DNA of 64,000 nucleotides from Thioalkalivibrio sp. ALJ16 (GTDB taxonomy: Bacteria; Pseudomonadota; Gammaproteobacteria; Ectothiorhodospirales; Ectothiorhodospiraceae). The notes under the pieces were generated by a model. That model ran no database searches and had not been told where the DNA came from. It was given only the letters and a program-made list of their open reading frames with translations. The translations under genes were made by a program, and so were the position numbers. Each line of letters opens with the position of its first letter. Within the stretch, counting starts at the first letter, position 1. The stretch spans positions 248,001-312,000 of the forward strand of contig NZ_KB898038.1 of assembly GCF_000377345.1 (NCBI RefSeq), given 5' to 3'. Positions 25,469 through 35,886 of the stretch are shown piece after piece.

Positions 25469-26842
25469 ATGAACCTGATCTTTCTCGCCCTGATCGTGAT
25501 CGCCGTGGCCACGGCTGCGATCCGCGAGATCCGCTCCACCGACCCCGACGAACGCCCGATGCAGGCCCTGTCCGAGGGCGCGATCGACGCCGCCGGCTCG
25601 GCGGTGGAACTGGCGCTGGGGCTGGTCGGGGTGATGGCGCTGTTCCTGGGCCTGATGAAGATCGCCGAGGCCGGCGGCCTGCTGACCGTGCTGGCGCGGC
25701 TGCTGCGCCCGCTGATGATCCGCCTGTTCCCGTCGGTCCCGCCGGAGCACCCGGCGATGGGCGCGATGATCCTGAACTTCTCCGCCAATATCCTGGGGCT
25801 GGGCAACGCCGCGACCCCGTTCGGCATCCGCGCGATGCAGGAACTGGAGAAGCTGAACCCGCACCCGGGCACCGCCACCAATGCGATGGCCCTGTTCCTG
25901 GCAATCAACACCTCCAGCATCACATTGCTGCCCACCGGGGTGATCGCGCTGCGCGCCTCGCTCGGCTCCGAGGCCCCGGCCGCGATCCTGCCAACCACCC
26001 TGTTCGCCACGCTGTTCGCGACCATCGCCGGCATCACCAGCGCCCTGATCCTGCAGCGCTATTTCCGCAGCCCGCCGCCCACGCGCTCAATCGATGCGGA
26101 TGCCGCCTCCGGCTCCGACGAGCTGGAAGACACGATCCGGGAAGCGAGCCAGGACAGCACTGAACCGGCGCCGGCCGAGAATCGCGAGCAGGACAGTGCC
26201 CAGCCCGAGCAACAACCGATGAACATCGAGGTCCCCACCGAGGGCTACCCGGCCTGGGTCTCGATCCTGGTCCTGCTGGGGGTGCTGGCGATCATCCCGC
26301 TGACGATCGTCTACGGCCAGGCGATCGCCCCCTGGATCATCCCGGGGCTGGTGGTCGGCTTCCTGTCCTACGGGGTGATCCGCGGCGTGCCGGTCTACGA
26401 GGTCTTCGTCGAGGGGGCCAAGGAGGGCTTCAACGTGGCCCTGCGCATCATCCCCTATCTGGTCGCGATCCTGGTCGCGGTGGGGATGCTGCGCGAGAGT
26501 GGTGCTTTAGGCATGTTCGTCGGGCTGGTCGGGCCGCTGACGACCCCGTTCGGCCTGCCGGCCGAGGCCCTGCCGATGGCCCTGCTGCGCCCGCTGTCCG
26601 GCTCCGGCGCCTACGGCATCATGGCCGGCATCATGCAGGACCCGACCACCGGCCCGGACACCCACGTCGGCATCCTCGTCTCCACCCTGCAGGGCTCGAC
26701 CGAGACCACCTTCTACGTGCTGGCCGTCTACTTCGGCGCGATCGGCATCAAGCGCGTGCGCCACACCCTGGCCGCCGCGCTGAGCGCCGACGCGGTGGCC
26801 GTGATCGCGGCCGTCGCGATCGTCGGCGTCCTGTTTCTCTAA
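25469..26842 (+). CDS. SpmA-SpmB fusion membrane protein (nucleoside recognition domains)
   Basis: 457 residues from ATG 25469. The N-terminal half is SpmA-like (NFSANILGLGNAATPFGIRA, about 93-112) with about five helices; a highly charged linker follows (about 205-252), then an SpmB-like half (TTPFGLPAEALPMALLRPLS, then GSGAYGIMAGIMQD and STLQGSTETTFYVLAVYFG). In spore formers SpmA and SpmB are separate; fused forms occur in non-sporulating bacteria with unknown function, possibly small-molecule transport. A hairpin follows and the next gene is convergent. Confidence 0.85.
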   Translation: MNLIFLALIVIAVATAAIREIRSTDPDERPMQALSEGAIDAAGSAVELALGLVGVMALFLGLMKIAEAGGLLTVLARLLRPLMIRLFPSVPPEHPAMGAMILNFSANILGLGNAATPFGIRAMQELEKLNPHPGTATNAMALFLAINTSSITLLPTGVIALRASLGSEAPAAILPTTLFATLFATIAGITSALILQRYFRSPPPTRSIDADAASGSDELEDTIREASQDSTEPAPAENREQDSAQPEQQPMNIEVPTEGYPAWVSILVLLGVLAIIPLTIVYGQAIAPWIIPGLVVGFLSYGVIRGVPVYEVFVEGAKEGFNVALRIIPYLVAILVAVGMLRESGALGMFVGLVGPLTTPFGLPAEALPMALLRPLSGSGAYGIMAGIMQDPTTGPDTHVGILVSTLQGSTETTFYVLAVYFGAIGIKRVRHTLAAALSADAVAVIAAVAIVGVLFL

Positions 26843-26866
26843 GGCAACACGGAAAGCAGTGTTGCC
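26843..26866. terminator. Possible bidirectional terminator
   Basis: GGCAACAC (26843-26850) pairs with GTGTTGCC (26859-26866) around an 8-nt loop, exactly in the 28-nt gap between the convergent SpmAB-like and histidine kinase genes. It has no T run, so efficiency is doubtful. Confidence 0.45.
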
Positions 26867-26870
26867 CTGA

Positions 26871-29800
26871 TCAGGTCTGACAGGTCTTCAGGGCCCGGGC
26901 CAGGGCCTGCGCACTCACCGGCTTGACCACGCAGTCGGAAAATCCGGCCGCCAGCACCCGGTCCCGGGTCGCCGCGGTGGCATCCGCAGTCACCGCGACC
27001 ACCGGGATGGCGCTCAGATCGGCCTCGCTCTGCAGCGCGCGCAGCACCTGGTAGCCATCCATCACCGGCATATTGAGATCCAGCAGGATCAGGTCCGGCG
27101 CCCGGCTCATGGCCAGCTCCAGCCCCTGCTCCGCGGACTGGGCCTGCAGGCAGTCGACATGCTGGTGCTGGCGCAGCATCTCCTGCAGCAGATCCAGGTT
27201 GGGCGCGTGATCGTCGACGCACAGCACACGACAGCGGCCTGTGGCCGCCGGAAGGGCGCCGGCGGCGACGTCCGCGCGGGATCCGGCCGGGTCCTGGCCG
27301 CGCGCCGCCCGCGGAAGCTCGAACCAGAAGGTACTCCCCGCGCCCGGCTGGCTCTCGACCCCGATTTCGCCGTGCATCAGTTCGACCAGGTGCCGGGTGA
27401 TCGCCAGCCCTACCCCGCTGCCCTCAACCGAGTCCCGGTCGGCCGCCAGGCGCTCGAACGGCTGAAACAGGCGGGCCTGCTGCTCGGGGGTCAGACCCGG
27501 GCCGTCGTCGGCGACGGCCACGCGCACGCGCGCCCCGCGCGCCTGCACGCTCAGCCGGATATGGCCACCCGGCCGGTTGTACTTGACCGCGTTGGACAGC
27601 AGGTTGAGCAGGACCTGCTTGACCCGGCGCGCATCCCCCTGCACGCCCAGCTCGCGGTCGGCATCCAGCTCGCACTCTACCTGCCGCTCCTCGGCGAGTG
27701 GTCGCATCAGCCCCAGGCAATCCTCCATGACCGGGTCCAGAGCGACCGCTTCCGACTCCACGCTCATCTGCCCGGCCTCGATGCGGGCCAGGTCCAGTAC
27801 CTCGTTGATCAGGTCCAGCAGGTGGCGCCCGGCGCGTCCGATCTCGTCCAGATAGGCCCGCTGCTGCTCACCCAGCGAGGTGTCGCGCTCCAGCAGCTGG
27901 GCGAACCCGAGCACCGCGTTCATCGGCGTCCGCAGTTCGTGGCTCATGTTGGAGAGAAACTCGGACTTGGCGCGGCTGGCCGCCTCGGCCGCCTCGCGCG
28001 CTCGGTGAAGCTCGGAACGCCGCAGGAGTTCGTCGGTAAAGTCGCTGAAGATATTGAACCCGTACTGGGGTTCGCCGCGCTCGTCGTTCACCACGCCGAT
28101 GGTACTGGCCGAGATGAACACCGCGCCATTGCGGCAACGCAGTGGCAGCTTTCCGGTCCAGGCCCCACCCTGGGTGCGCACGTGCTCGATCTCGGCGGCC
28201 TCGCGCGCGGCCGCCTCCGGGATGATGGCGTAATACCCCACCCCCTTCAGGTGGGAATCGGTATACCCGAGCATCTCCAGCGCGGCGGGATTGTTGAAGA
28301 CAAACCGTCCCTTGCGATCGAAGATGCTGATGCCCTGTTCCGAGGTCTCGAACAGCTTGCGGAACAGCGCCAGATATTCCTGTGCCTCGTGCAGTTCGGT
28401 GATGTCCTGCAGCGTGCCCGCCACCCGCACCGGGGCCGCGCCCGCCTCCGGGCTCGCGCCGGCGATCAAATGAACGTAGCGGCTGTGGCCATTCGGCAGC
28501 CGCAGGCGATGCGTGATTTCCCGCGGCTCGGGCGCATGCAGCTGGTCGAGGAAGGCGGCCACGCGCTCGCGCTCGTCCGGGGGCACCCGCCTCAGGTAGT
28601 CGGCGCGGGTCGGGCGGGACTGCCCGGGGTCGATGTCGAGGATTTCGTAGATCACCCGCGACCAGTCGAACTCGCCGCTGTGAGTATCCATCTCCCAGTT
28701 GCCGATCCGCGCCAGGCGCTGGGCCTCCTGCAGTCGCGTGGAGAGCCGGGACAGCGCCAGTTCCGAGGTCTTGCGCTTGGTGATGTCCTGCATCACCCCC
28801 AGCATGTACAGCACCTCGCCCTCGGCATTGCGCACCACGTCGCCGCGCTCCAGCAGCCAGTGCTCGGAACCATCGGGCCAGATCACGCGGTGTTCCAGCT
28901 CGAAGTACGAGCCGCGCCGCAGGCTGCTGGCGATCGCGTTGCGCAGACGCTCGCGGTCGTCCGGGTGCACGGCCTGCATGAAACTGGAAACGGTCGGTTC
29001 CAGCCCGCCCTCGGGGTAGCCCAGCAGGGGCGGGATCCGCTCCGACCAGACCAGCTGTTCGCAGTCGGGCGTCCACTCCCAGGTCCCCATGTTGGCGAAG
29101 ATCTGGCTGGAACGCAGGCGGTATTCCTGGTTCTTTACATGGGTAATCTCGGTCCGGATCGACACGTACTGATAGGGCCGCCCGTCGGCCCCCAGATACG
29201 GGACAATCGTGGTCTCGACCCAGTACAGGGAGCCATCCCGCGCCCGGTTGCACATCTCGCCCCGCCAGACCCGGCCGGCGGCAATCGTGGCCCAGAGTTC
29301 GGCATAGAACGCCGGCGGGTGCTGACCGGATTTCAGGATGCGGTGGTTGCGCCCGAGCAGTTCGGAGATCGCATAGCCGCTGACCCGCGAAAAACGGTCG
29401 TTGGCATAGACGATGTTGCCCGCGGCGTCGGCGATGCTGACCAGCGCGTGCTCATTGACCGCGAGGTGTTCGCGTTCGCGTTCGTACAGGGCCTGGCGAT
29501 AGGACTCGCTGACCCCGTCCATCTGCCGGAGCTGCCGCGCCCGGGCCGTGATTACCGCGGCGATACGGGCGGGTTCGACCGGCTCCAGGAACACGCCGAC
29601 CACGCCCGGATGCAGGGTCATCAGGCGGTTCACCTCGCCCGGGTCGTCGGTCAGGATCAACAGCGGCGTCGAGCCACCGTTCTCGCGCCCGCGCAGCAGC
29701 GCGGCAAAGGATTCGACAGGCTCGGCCAGCGCGGGCAGGTCCAGCACCACCACGTCCGTTCCGGTACCGTCCATATGGGCCAGCACCGCCTCCGGATCGC

Positions 29801-30668
29801 TCGCGGTATCCACCTCCAGACCGACGTGGCCAAGGGCCGCCGCCAGGCCGCCACCGCCCCCCGGCGCCGTCACCAGCAGCACGTGGAAGTCGGCGTCGAC
29901 AATGGCCCCGCCGATCTGGGCCAGCTGTTCGATCAGGGTATCGCCCGCCAGCGGGTAATCGAGGCAGCGCGATACACCCCGGCGGACACACTCCACGCGC
30001 GCCCCCGGGCTCCAGCGCCCGGCCACCGCCAGCACCGGCAAGGTGCCATCCATGCCTGCCGGAACCGCGGGCAGCCCGGCACCCTGCAGCTCCACCCGGT
30101 CTGCACACAACACCACGGCGGTACAGGGATCATCGGCAAGGCTGGGCACCTCCGGCGCCTCCCTCGAGAGCCGGAGCAGGCGAAAGCCGCGTGCCTCCAG
30201 CAACCCGGCGACCGCCTCGCCGACCGGTCCGCCGTCGTCGACCAGCAGCACTCGCGATGCCCGGGCCGACCCGCCGAGACTCGACGCGACCGCTTGGGCG
30301 CCGGGTACAGCGTGCTGGCGAAACCCCTCGATCGCGGCCTGCAGCCGTTCCACGCCGGCGTGGATCAGTTCGCGATCGGGCCCGGGGGCGACCGGGCCCA
30401 CCCCGACCAGGGCCGCCTGCAGAGATTCCGCCACCGAAAACAGCCGCCCCAGCCCGAACACGCGGGCCGAATGCGCCAGGGGATGTACCTCACGCTGCAG
30501 CCGCAGCAGGCGTTCACGATCCTCGGGGGTACCATCCAGCGCCTGCGCCAGGCCCATGACGCGCTCGACGCAGGGCACCAGGCCCTGCAGGAATTCGTGC
30601 CGCAGCCGCGCCAGCCCTGGCGATTCGCCCCCGTTCGGACGAGTCGCCGCCCGCGCCGGCGCGCTCAT
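26871..30668 (-). CDS. Hybrid sensor histidine kinase with HPt-like and receiver-like N-terminus and four PAS domains
   Basis: 1265 residues, apparently soluble. Order: HPt-like helical domain about 20-125 (His62 at the phospho-His position but K/G of the motif replaced); a degenerate receiver 139-250 without an obvious acceptor Asp; a second receiver-like domain 262-375 with Asp310; four PAS domains about 402-515, 525-645, 665-775 and 785-890; HisKA with His910 in [12 protein letters not shown]; HATPase with VADDGPGL and [12 protein letters not shown]; and a C-terminal receiver 1145-1265 with Asp1197 in [11 protein letters not shown]. The likely input is cytoplasmic redox, light or ligand sensed by PAS. 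Two small genes lie directly upstream; no output regulator is adjacent. Confidence 0.93.
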   Translation of the reverse strand: MSAPARAATRPNGGESPGLARLRHEFLQGLVPCVERVMGLAQALDGTPEDRERLLRLQREVHPLAHSARVFGLGRLFSVAESLQAALVGVGPVAPGPDRELIHAGVERLQAAIEGFRQHAVPGAQAVASSLGGSARASRVLLVDDGGPVGEAVAGLLEARGFRLLRLSREAPEVPSLADDPCTAVVLCADRVELQGAGLPAVPAGMDGTLPVLAVAGRWSPGARVECVRRGVSRCLDYPLAGDTLIEQLAQIGGAIVDADFHVLLVTAPGGGGGLAAALGHVGLEVDTASDPEAVLAHMDGTGTDVVVLDLPALAEPVESFAALLRGRENGGSTPLLILTDDPGEVNRLMTLHPGVVGVFLEPVEPARIAAVITARARQLRQMDGVSESYRQALYEREREHLAVNEHALVSIADAAGNIVYANDRFSRVSGYAISELLGRNHRILKSGQHPPAFYAELWATIAAGRVWRGEMCNRARDGSLYWVETTIVPYLGADGRPYQYVSIRTEITHVKNQEYRLRSSQIFANMGTWEWTPDCEQLVWSERIPPLLGYPEGGLEPTVSSFMQAVHPDDRERLRNAIASSLRRGSYFELEHRVIWPDGSEHWLLERGDVVRNAEGEVLYMLGVMQDITKRKTSELALSRLSTRLQEAQRLARIGNWEMDTHSGEFDWSRVIYEILDIDPGQSRPTRADYLRRVPPDERERVAAFLDQLHAPEPREITHRLRLPNGHSRYVHLIAGASPEAGAAPVRVAGTLQDITELHEAQEYLALFRKLFETSEQGISIFDRKGRFVFNNPAALEMLGYTDSHLKGVGYYAIIPEAAAREAAEIEHVRTQGGAWTGKLPLRCRNGAVFISASTIGVVNDERGEPQYGFNIFSDFTDELLRRSELHRAREAAEAASRAKSEFLSNMSHELRTPMNAVLGFAQLLERDTSLGEQQRAYLDEIGRAGRHLLDLINEVLDLARIEAGQMSVESEAVALDPVMEDCLGLMRPLAEERQVECELDADRELGVQGDARRVKQVLLNLLSNAVKYNRPGGHIRLSVQARGARVRVAVADDGPGLTPEQQARLFQPFERLAADRDSVEGSGVGLAITRHLVELMHGEIGVESQPGAGSTFWFELPRAARGQDPAGSRADVAAGALPAATGRCRVLCVDDHAPNLDLLQEMLRQHQHVDCLQAQSAEQGLELAMSRAPDLILLDLNMPVMDGYQVLRALQSEADLSAIPVVAVTADATAATRDRVLAAGFSDCVVKPVSAQALARALKTCQT

Positions 30669-30672
30669 CGAT

Positions 30673-30879
30673 TCAATTGGGCGGTCCGCCCGGATTGATG
30701 TCCTTGTCCTTCACGATGAAATAGACCCCGATCGCGGCCAGGCCCATCCACAGCAGAAGCGCGAACACCCCAAGCACATCCCACAGCGTGACGAAGAAGA
30801 ACAGCATGATGGCGGCCGCGCCAAGAAAGAGGTTGCCGATCAAGAAATTGGACGGCCGGCGGGAATCATTGTCGGGCAT
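30673..30879 (-). CDS. Small two-helix membrane protein
   Basis: 68 residues with two hydrophobic helices (about 12-32 and 34-55) and a polar C-terminus KDKDINPGGPPN. Not recognised. Its stop is 4 nt before the histidine kinase start, so it may be co-translated with it. Confidence 0.6.
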   Translation of the reverse strand: MPDNDSRRPSNFLIGNLFLGAAAIMLFFFVTLWDVLGVFALLLWMGLAAIGVYFIVKDKDINPGGPPN

Positions 30880-30909
30880 CAGGGGGCTCCGGGCCTGCGC
30901 GGCAGGCGG

Positions 30910-31128
30910 TTACTGCTTCTTGTAGGGGGCGAAGTCGAACTGCCCGGCGGTCATGTCGTCCCAGAGGTCGCTCTGCAGCACGGCCAGCAGCTTGAACAGC
31001 TTGCGCAGCTCCGGGTCGTCCATGAAGCGCTGGTCTTCGCTGGCCTTTAGCACTTCGACCAGCGTCGCGCACTGCTCACGGCTGATCCCGAGGACGTTCA
31101 GGCCCTCTTCTCCCATCTCGACATCCAT
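30910..31128 (-). CDS. Small conserved hypothetical protein
   Basis: 72 residues, acidic N-terminus, helical throughout with REQCATLVEVLKASEDQRF and LRKLFKLLAVLQSDLWDD, ending FAPYKKQ. Not recognised. It sits 30 nt upstream of the two-helix protein gene in the same direction and 112 nt after the RND transporter. Confidence 0.55.
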   Translation of the reverse strand: MDVEMGEEGLNVLGISREQCATLVEVLKASEDQRFMDDPELRKLFKLLAVLQSDLWDDMTAGQFDFAPYKKQ

Positions 31129-31240
31129 CGGGTAACTCCGGTTGGGTCAAAGCCGGGATTGTAGCGGCTTGCGCGCCCGTAGCGAAAACACCGGACCCGT
31201 GCCCCGGCATTGCGCCCCGATGCGCAATGCCGGGTGACAC

Positions 31241-34200
31241 CTACGCCGCCTGGGCGCGGATCAGCTCGACCCGGTTGCGCACGTACAGGTAGTACAGCAC
31301 CGGGATGATCACCAGCGTCAGCAGGGTGGAGACGAACACACCGAAGATCAGCGAGATCGCCAGGCCGGAGAAGATCGGGTCGTCGAGGATGAACCCGGCG
31401 CCGACCATCGCCGCCAGCCCGGTCAGGATGATCGGCTTGGCACGCACGGCCCCGGCATGCACCACCGCCTCGATCACGTCCACGCCGCGGCGGATCTCGT
31501 CGTTGATGAAGTCCACCAGCAGGATCGAATTGCGCACGATGATCCCGGCCAGCGCGATCATCCCGATCATCGAGGTCGCGGTGAATTTGGCATCCATGAA
31601 GAAGGCGTCCATGAACGCATGCCCCGGCATCACCCCGATCACCGTCAGCGGGATCGGGGCCATGATGATCAGCGGCACCATGTACGAGCGGAACTGCGCG
31701 ACCACCAGCAGGTAGATCAGGATCAGACCCACCGAGTAGGCGATGCCCATGTCGCGGAAGGTCTCGTAGGTCACTTGCCACTCGCCGTCCCACTTCAGCG
31801 AGAAGTTGTACGGGTTCTCCGGCTGGCTGATGAACAGCTGCTCCAGCGGCTCGCCATAGGCCATCGGCGTGTCGCGCAGGCCGAAGAACATGTCGAACAT
31901 GCCGTACAGCGGGCTGTCCAGCCCCCCGGCCAGGTCACCCATGACGTATACCACCGGCAGCAGGTTCTTGTGGTGGATGGAGCGCTCGAGGCTGGAGTCC
32001 ACTACGTTGACCACCTCGGACAGCGGCACCAGGTTGCCGTCGCGCGAGCGCACCTTGAGCCCCAGCACCGGGTCCAGGCTGCCCTTCTCGGCCTGCTCGA
32101 ACTCGAGCCGCACCGGCACCGCGTACTTCACGTTGGAACCGTAGAGGTAGGTCACGTCCTCGCCGGACAGTGCAGTCTCGATCGCCTGCACCACCGCCTG
32201 CTGCGACACGCCCAGGCGCGCGGCGCGCTCGCGGTCCACCTGCAGGATCTTCTTCGGCCCCGGGTATTCCACCGAGTCGTCGATGTCGGTGATGCCCGCG
32301 GTGTTCTCGAACACCTGGCGTACCTGCTTGGCGATCTCGATCTGGCCGTCATAGTCCGGACCGTAGATCTCGGCGACGATTGGCGACATCACTGGCGGCC
32401 CCGGCGGGACCTCGACCACCTTCACGGCCGCACCGTGGCGGTCGGCGATCGCGTTGATCGCCTCGCGCACGCCGAGGGCGATGTCGTGGCTCTTGCGCGA
32501 GCGCTCGGACTCATGGGTCAGGTTCACCTGGATGTCCCCGACATGGCTGCCCTCGCGCAGGTAGTACTGCCGCACCAGGCCGTTGAAGTTGATTGGCGCG
32601 GCCGTGCCCGCGTAGGTCTGCACGTTGTCGACCTCCGGCACGGTCTTCAGGTAGTCGGCCATCTCGGACAGCACCAGGGAGGTGCGCTCCAGACTGGTCC
32701 CCTCCGGCATGTCCAGCACCACCTGGAACTCCGACTTGTCGTCAAACGGCAGCATCTTCATCACCACCAGCTGGAAATATGCCAGCGAGACGGAGCCCAG
32801 GATCAGCACCAGCGTGCCGACCCACAGTGCGAGACGGTTGGCCTTCTTGCGCCCGCCGGTCCCCAGGAACGGCATCAGCAGGGTGTTGAAGATCTTCATC
32901 AGGCCGGCAGAAGCACTCTCTGCCTCCGGGCCATGACCGCCACCCGCCGGGGCCGCGTGCTCGTGCTGCTCGGCCTGACGCCGCAGGACCTTGTACGTCA
33001 GCCACGGCGTGACCACATAGGCCACGGCCAGCGAGATGATCATCCCCATCGAGGCGTTGATCGGGATCGGGCTCATGTACGGGCCCATCAGGCCGGTGAC
33101 GAAGGCCATCGGCAGCAGCGCCGCAATCACGGTGAAGGTTGCGAGAATCGTCGGCCCGCCCACCTCGTCGACCGCATACGGGATCGCCTCGAGCAGCTTC
33201 TTGCCCCCCTGGACCATGTGCCGGTGGATGTTCTCCACCACCACGATCGCATCGTCCACCAGGATCCCGATGGAGAAGATCAGCGCGAACAGCGATACGC
33301 GGTTGAGGGTGAAACCATAGGCCCAGGAGGCGAACAGCGTGATCGCCAGCGTGATCACCACGGCCACGCCGACGATGAAGGCCTCGCGCCAGCCCAGCGC
33401 GATCCAGACCAGGATCACCACCGACGCGGTCGCCAGGATCAGCTTCTGGATCAGGGTATTCGCCTTGTCGTCCGCGGTCGCCCCGTAGTTGCGGGTGATC
33501 GTGGTCTCGATGCCGTCCGGGATATAGGTGCCGCGCAGCTGTTCCAGCCGCTCGATCAGGGCATCGGCAATGTCCGGGGCGTTGGTGCCCGGCTGCTTGG
33601 CGATCGCGACCGTGACCGCCGGGTGGCTTTCGCCATGGCGGGCGCGGTCGCCGGCGGCCGCACCGTGGGCAAAGCGCACGTGCTCGGTCGCGTAGGCCGG
33701 GCCCTGCACCACCTCGGCCACGTCCTCCAGGTAGATCGGACGATCGTCATGCACGCCAACGACCAGCGCGCCGAAGGCCTCGGGTTCGGTGATGAAGTCC
33801 CCGGCCTGGATCAGGATCTCCTGGTCGTCCTGATAGAGCCGCCCGGCATCGCGCGAGAAGTTGGAGGCCTGCAGGCTGTCGCGCAGATCATCCACCGACA
33901 GGCCGTAGGCGGACAGCGTCTCCGGCTTGAAGCGCACGTGGACCACATGATCCGGCCCGCCGACGGTGTAGATATCGCGGGTGCCGGGCACGCGCTTGAG
34001 CTCGGACTCCAGCGCGTGTGCCACGCGCAGCAGGTCGTGCCCGCCGCGTGCCGCATCCTCGGTCCACAGCGTCACGTTGACGATCGGCACGTCATCAATG
34101 CCCATCGGGCGGATGATCGGCTCGCCGACCCCCAGCCCCTGGGGCAGCCAGTCCTGGTTGGAGAACACCTGGTTGTACAGGCGTACCAGCGCCGCGGTGC

Positions 34201-34546
34201 GGTCCTCGCCGACCTCGAACTGGATGGTGATCTGCGCCATGTTCGGACGCGAGACGGAATAGATGTCGTCGATGCCCTCGATCTCCGAGAGCACCTGCTC
34301 GGCCGGCGTCGCCACCAGCTGCGCGACCTCCTCGGCGCTCGCCCCGGGGAACGGGATGAACACATCGGCCATGGTCACGTTGATCTGCGGCTCTTCCTCG
34401 CGCGGGGTCACGAGGATCGCGAACAGCCCCAGCAGCAGGCCCACCAGGGCCAGCAGCGGCGTAATCTGCGTGGTCAGGAAGGCCCTGGCAATGCGCCCGG
34501 AGATACCCATGCGGGCGGACGCCGCGTCCGTGCTGGCATCACTCAT
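31241..34546 (-). CDS. RND efflux transporter, inner-membrane permease
   Basis: 1101 residues with the duplicated RND plan: helix 1 (TQITPLLALVGLLLGLFAIL), a large periplasmic loop (about 50-365), helices 2-6 including the proton-relay helix with GILVDDAIVVVENIHRHM, and a second copy of loop and helices ending with helices 8-12 (about 925-1090). GASAEEVAQLVATPAEQ is the family N-terminal porter motif. A 30-residue His/Glu/Ala-rich loop lies in the middle. It exports toxic compounds with the membrane fusion protein encoded just upstream; no outer-membrane factor is adjacent, so TolC-like help from elsewhere is expected. The VDD pattern fits HAE-type more than heavy-metal CzcA, but substrate is uncertain. 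Confidence 0.93.
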   Translation of the reverse strand: MSDASTDAASARMGISGRIARAFLTTQITPLLALVGLLLGLFAILVTPREEEPQINVTMADVFIPFPGASAEEVAQLVATPAEQVLSEIEGIDDIYSVSRPNMAQITIQFEVGEDRTAALVRLYNQVFSNQDWLPQGLGVGEPIIRPMGIDDVPIVNVTLWTEDAARGGHDLLRVAHALESELKRVPGTRDIYTVGGPDHVVHVRFKPETLSAYGLSVDDLRDSLQASNFSRDAGRLYQDDQEILIQAGDFITEPEAFGALVVGVHDDRPIYLEDVAEVVQGPAYATEHVRFAHGAAAGDRARHGESHPAVTVAIAKQPGTNAPDIADALIERLEQLRGTYIPDGIETTITRNYGATADDKANTLIQKLILATASVVILVWIALGWREAFIVGVAVVITLAITLFASWAYGFTLNRVSLFALIFSIGILVDDAIVVVENIHRHMVQGGKKLLEAIPYAVDEVGGPTILATFTVIAALLPMAFVTGLMGPYMSPIPINASMGMIISLAVAYVVTPWLTYKVLRRQAEQHEHAAPAGGGHGPEAESASAGLMKIFNTLLMPFLGTGGRKKANRLALWVGTLVLILGSVSLAYFQLVVMKMLPFDDKSEFQVVLDMPEGTSLERTSLVLSEMADYLKTVPEVDNVQTYAGTAAPINFNGLVRQYYLREGSHVGDIQVNLTHESERSRKSHDIALGVREAINAIADRHGAAVKVVEVPPGPPVMSPIVAEIYGPDYDGQIEIAKQVRQVFENTAGITDIDDSVEYPGPKKILQVDRERAARLGVSQQAVVQAIETALSGEDVTYLYGSNVKYAVPVRLEFEQAEKGSLDPVLGLKVRSRDGNLVPLSEVVNVVDSSLERSIHHKNLLPVVYVMGDLAGGLDSPLYGMFDMFFGLRDTPMAYGEPLEQLFISQPENPYNFSLKWDGEWQVTYETFRDMGIAYSVGLILIYLLVVAQFRSYMVPLIIMAPIPLTVIGVMPGHAFMDAFFMDAKFTATSMIGMIALAGIIVRNSILLVDFINDEIRRGVDVIEAVVHAGAVRAKPIILTGLAAMVGAGFILDDPIFSGLAISLIFGVFVSTLLTLVIIPVLYYLYVRNRVELIRAQAA

Positions 34547-35585
34547 CGGCGCCCACCTGCTGATGTTCCTTCAGCCAGATCTGCGCGTGCACCGGGTCCA
34601 GCGCCACGCGCTCGCCCTCGGCCAGACCGCCGTGGATCTCGATCATGCCGTCATACTGGCGCCCGACCCGCACCTGGCGGAAACTCACGCGATCGGCGTC
34701 ATCCACCACGTACACCGCCACCACCTCGCTGCGGTACACCACGGCATCCGTCGGCACCAGCAGGCGCTCGACGTCGTCCACCACAAAGGCGGTCTTCACG
34801 AACATGCCGGGGAACAGCCCCAGATCCTGCTGCTCCGGCAGATTCACGCGGATGCGGAAGGTGGAACTGGCGGGATCGGCATAGGGGAAGATGGTCAGGC
34901 TGTCGGCCGCCACCCGGTCACCGTTCAGCAGCACCTCGGCCGTGCGCTGCTCGCGCACCCGGTGGATCAGCCGCTGCGGCACATCCACCGCCACCCGCAG
35001 CTGATCCAGACTGATACCGGACAACAGCGGCGAACCCGGGCTGACCGATTCGCCAACCTCGACATGCCGCTCGGTCACGATGCCCGAGTACGGGGCATAC
35101 ACCTCGGTATATCCCAGCTGCTCGCGCGCCTCCTCGACCCGACCCTCGGCCGAGCGCAGCCGCGCCCGGGCGGACGCCAGCGCGGCCTCGGCACGGTCGA
35201 ACTCGGAGCGCGACACCACCCCGCGGTCGAACACGTCACGGATGCGCTCGAACTCCGAACGGGCCTCGTTGAAGCGGGCGCGGGCCTCGGCCAGGTCGCC
35301 CTCGGCCTGGCTCACGCGCGCCTGCTGCTCGGTGTCGCTGACACGCACCAGCAGCTCGTCCGCCTCGACAAAGTCGTCGACATCCACGTAGATCTCGCGG
35401 ATCCGTCCGGAGGTCTGCGCCGAGATCGTGGAGCGCTGCACCGCCTCCACACGACCATCCAGGATGCGCTCCTGGGTGATCGACTGGCGTTCGGCGGTGG
35501 CCGTCTCGAACGGTAGCTCGGCCTGCGCCGACAACGGCAGCAGCAGCATGGCCCAGAGGGCCGGACGCATCCGGTTTCGTAGCAT
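34539..35585 (-). CDS. RND periplasmic adaptor (membrane fusion protein)
   Basis: 348 residues. Signal peptide about 1-22, then ELPFETATAERQSI. A barrel-sandwich half motif (STISAQTSGRIREIYVDVDD), an Arg/Glu-rich coiled-coil hairpin (about 88-160), the second sandwich half (VYAPYSGIVTERHVEVGE), a beta barrel and a membrane-proximal domain. There is no lipobox. It overlaps the transporter gene by 8 nt and is the first gene of the pair. The AT-rich control region lies 72 nt upstream. Confidence 0.92.
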   Translation of the reverse strand: MLRNRMRPALWAMLLLPLSAQAELPFETATAERQSITQERILDGRVEAVQRSTISAQTSGRIREIYVDVDDFVEADELLVRVSDTEQQARVSQAEGDLAEARARFNEARSEFERIRDVFDRGVVSRSEFDRAEAALASARARLRSAEGRVEEAREQLGYTEVYAPYSGIVTERHVEVGESVSPGSPLLSGISLDQLRVAVDVPQRLIHRVREQRTAEVLLNGDRVAADSLTIFPYADPASSTFRIRVNLPEQQDLGLFPGMFVKTAFVVDDVERLLVPTDAVVYRSEVVAVYVVDDADRVSFRQVRVGRQYDGMIEIHGGLAEGERVALDPVHAQIWLKEHQQVGADE

Positions 35586-35886
35586 GAGGCGTTCTTTCCT
35601 TGCGCTGGTGTCGCGACCCGGACCGCCATTGATGCCGGCCCGGTCCCTCCGCGAACTATATATTAGTATTTTATAATTTACTGTTTACCGATGCCCGGCG
35701 CAAGATTCCCCGGCCGTGACTCCGAGCCCCGGGGCCCGCCCGGGGTGCATCGCGCCCGCTCCCCTGCTGCGAGTATAGCCACGCCGCCCGGTCTTTCACG
35801 CCGCCGCGGCCTCCCGCCGCTGCACCGGCTCGGCGCTCCCCGTATCATAGCCGTCGATTCTTCGATCCGCCGAACCGGAGGAAGCC
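35586..35886. promoter_or_regulatory. Divergent control region with an AT-rich island
   Basis: 301 nt between the RND adaptor and the MIF-like gene. At about 35657-35690 lies a stretch that is almost all A/T, unique in the window, with a TATTAG...CTAATA-like half-palindrome (ATTA, 8 nt, TAAT). Such islands are the usual operator shape of ArsR-family repressors (BigR/HlyU type). No ArsR gene is in this window. The remainder shows nothing recognisable except the MIF ribosome site. Confidence 0.45.

Noticed and set aside
27159-30698. A 1179-residue open frame on the plus strand opposite the histidine kinase
   Set aside because: The minus-strand frame has clear PAS, HisKA and receiver motifs; the plus frame is low-complexity His/Arg/Gln-rich, the usual antisense artefact in G+C-rich DNA.
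31457-35014. A 1185-residue open frame opposite the RND genes
   Set aside because: Gln/His/Arg-rich shadow of genes with clear RND and adaptor motifs.
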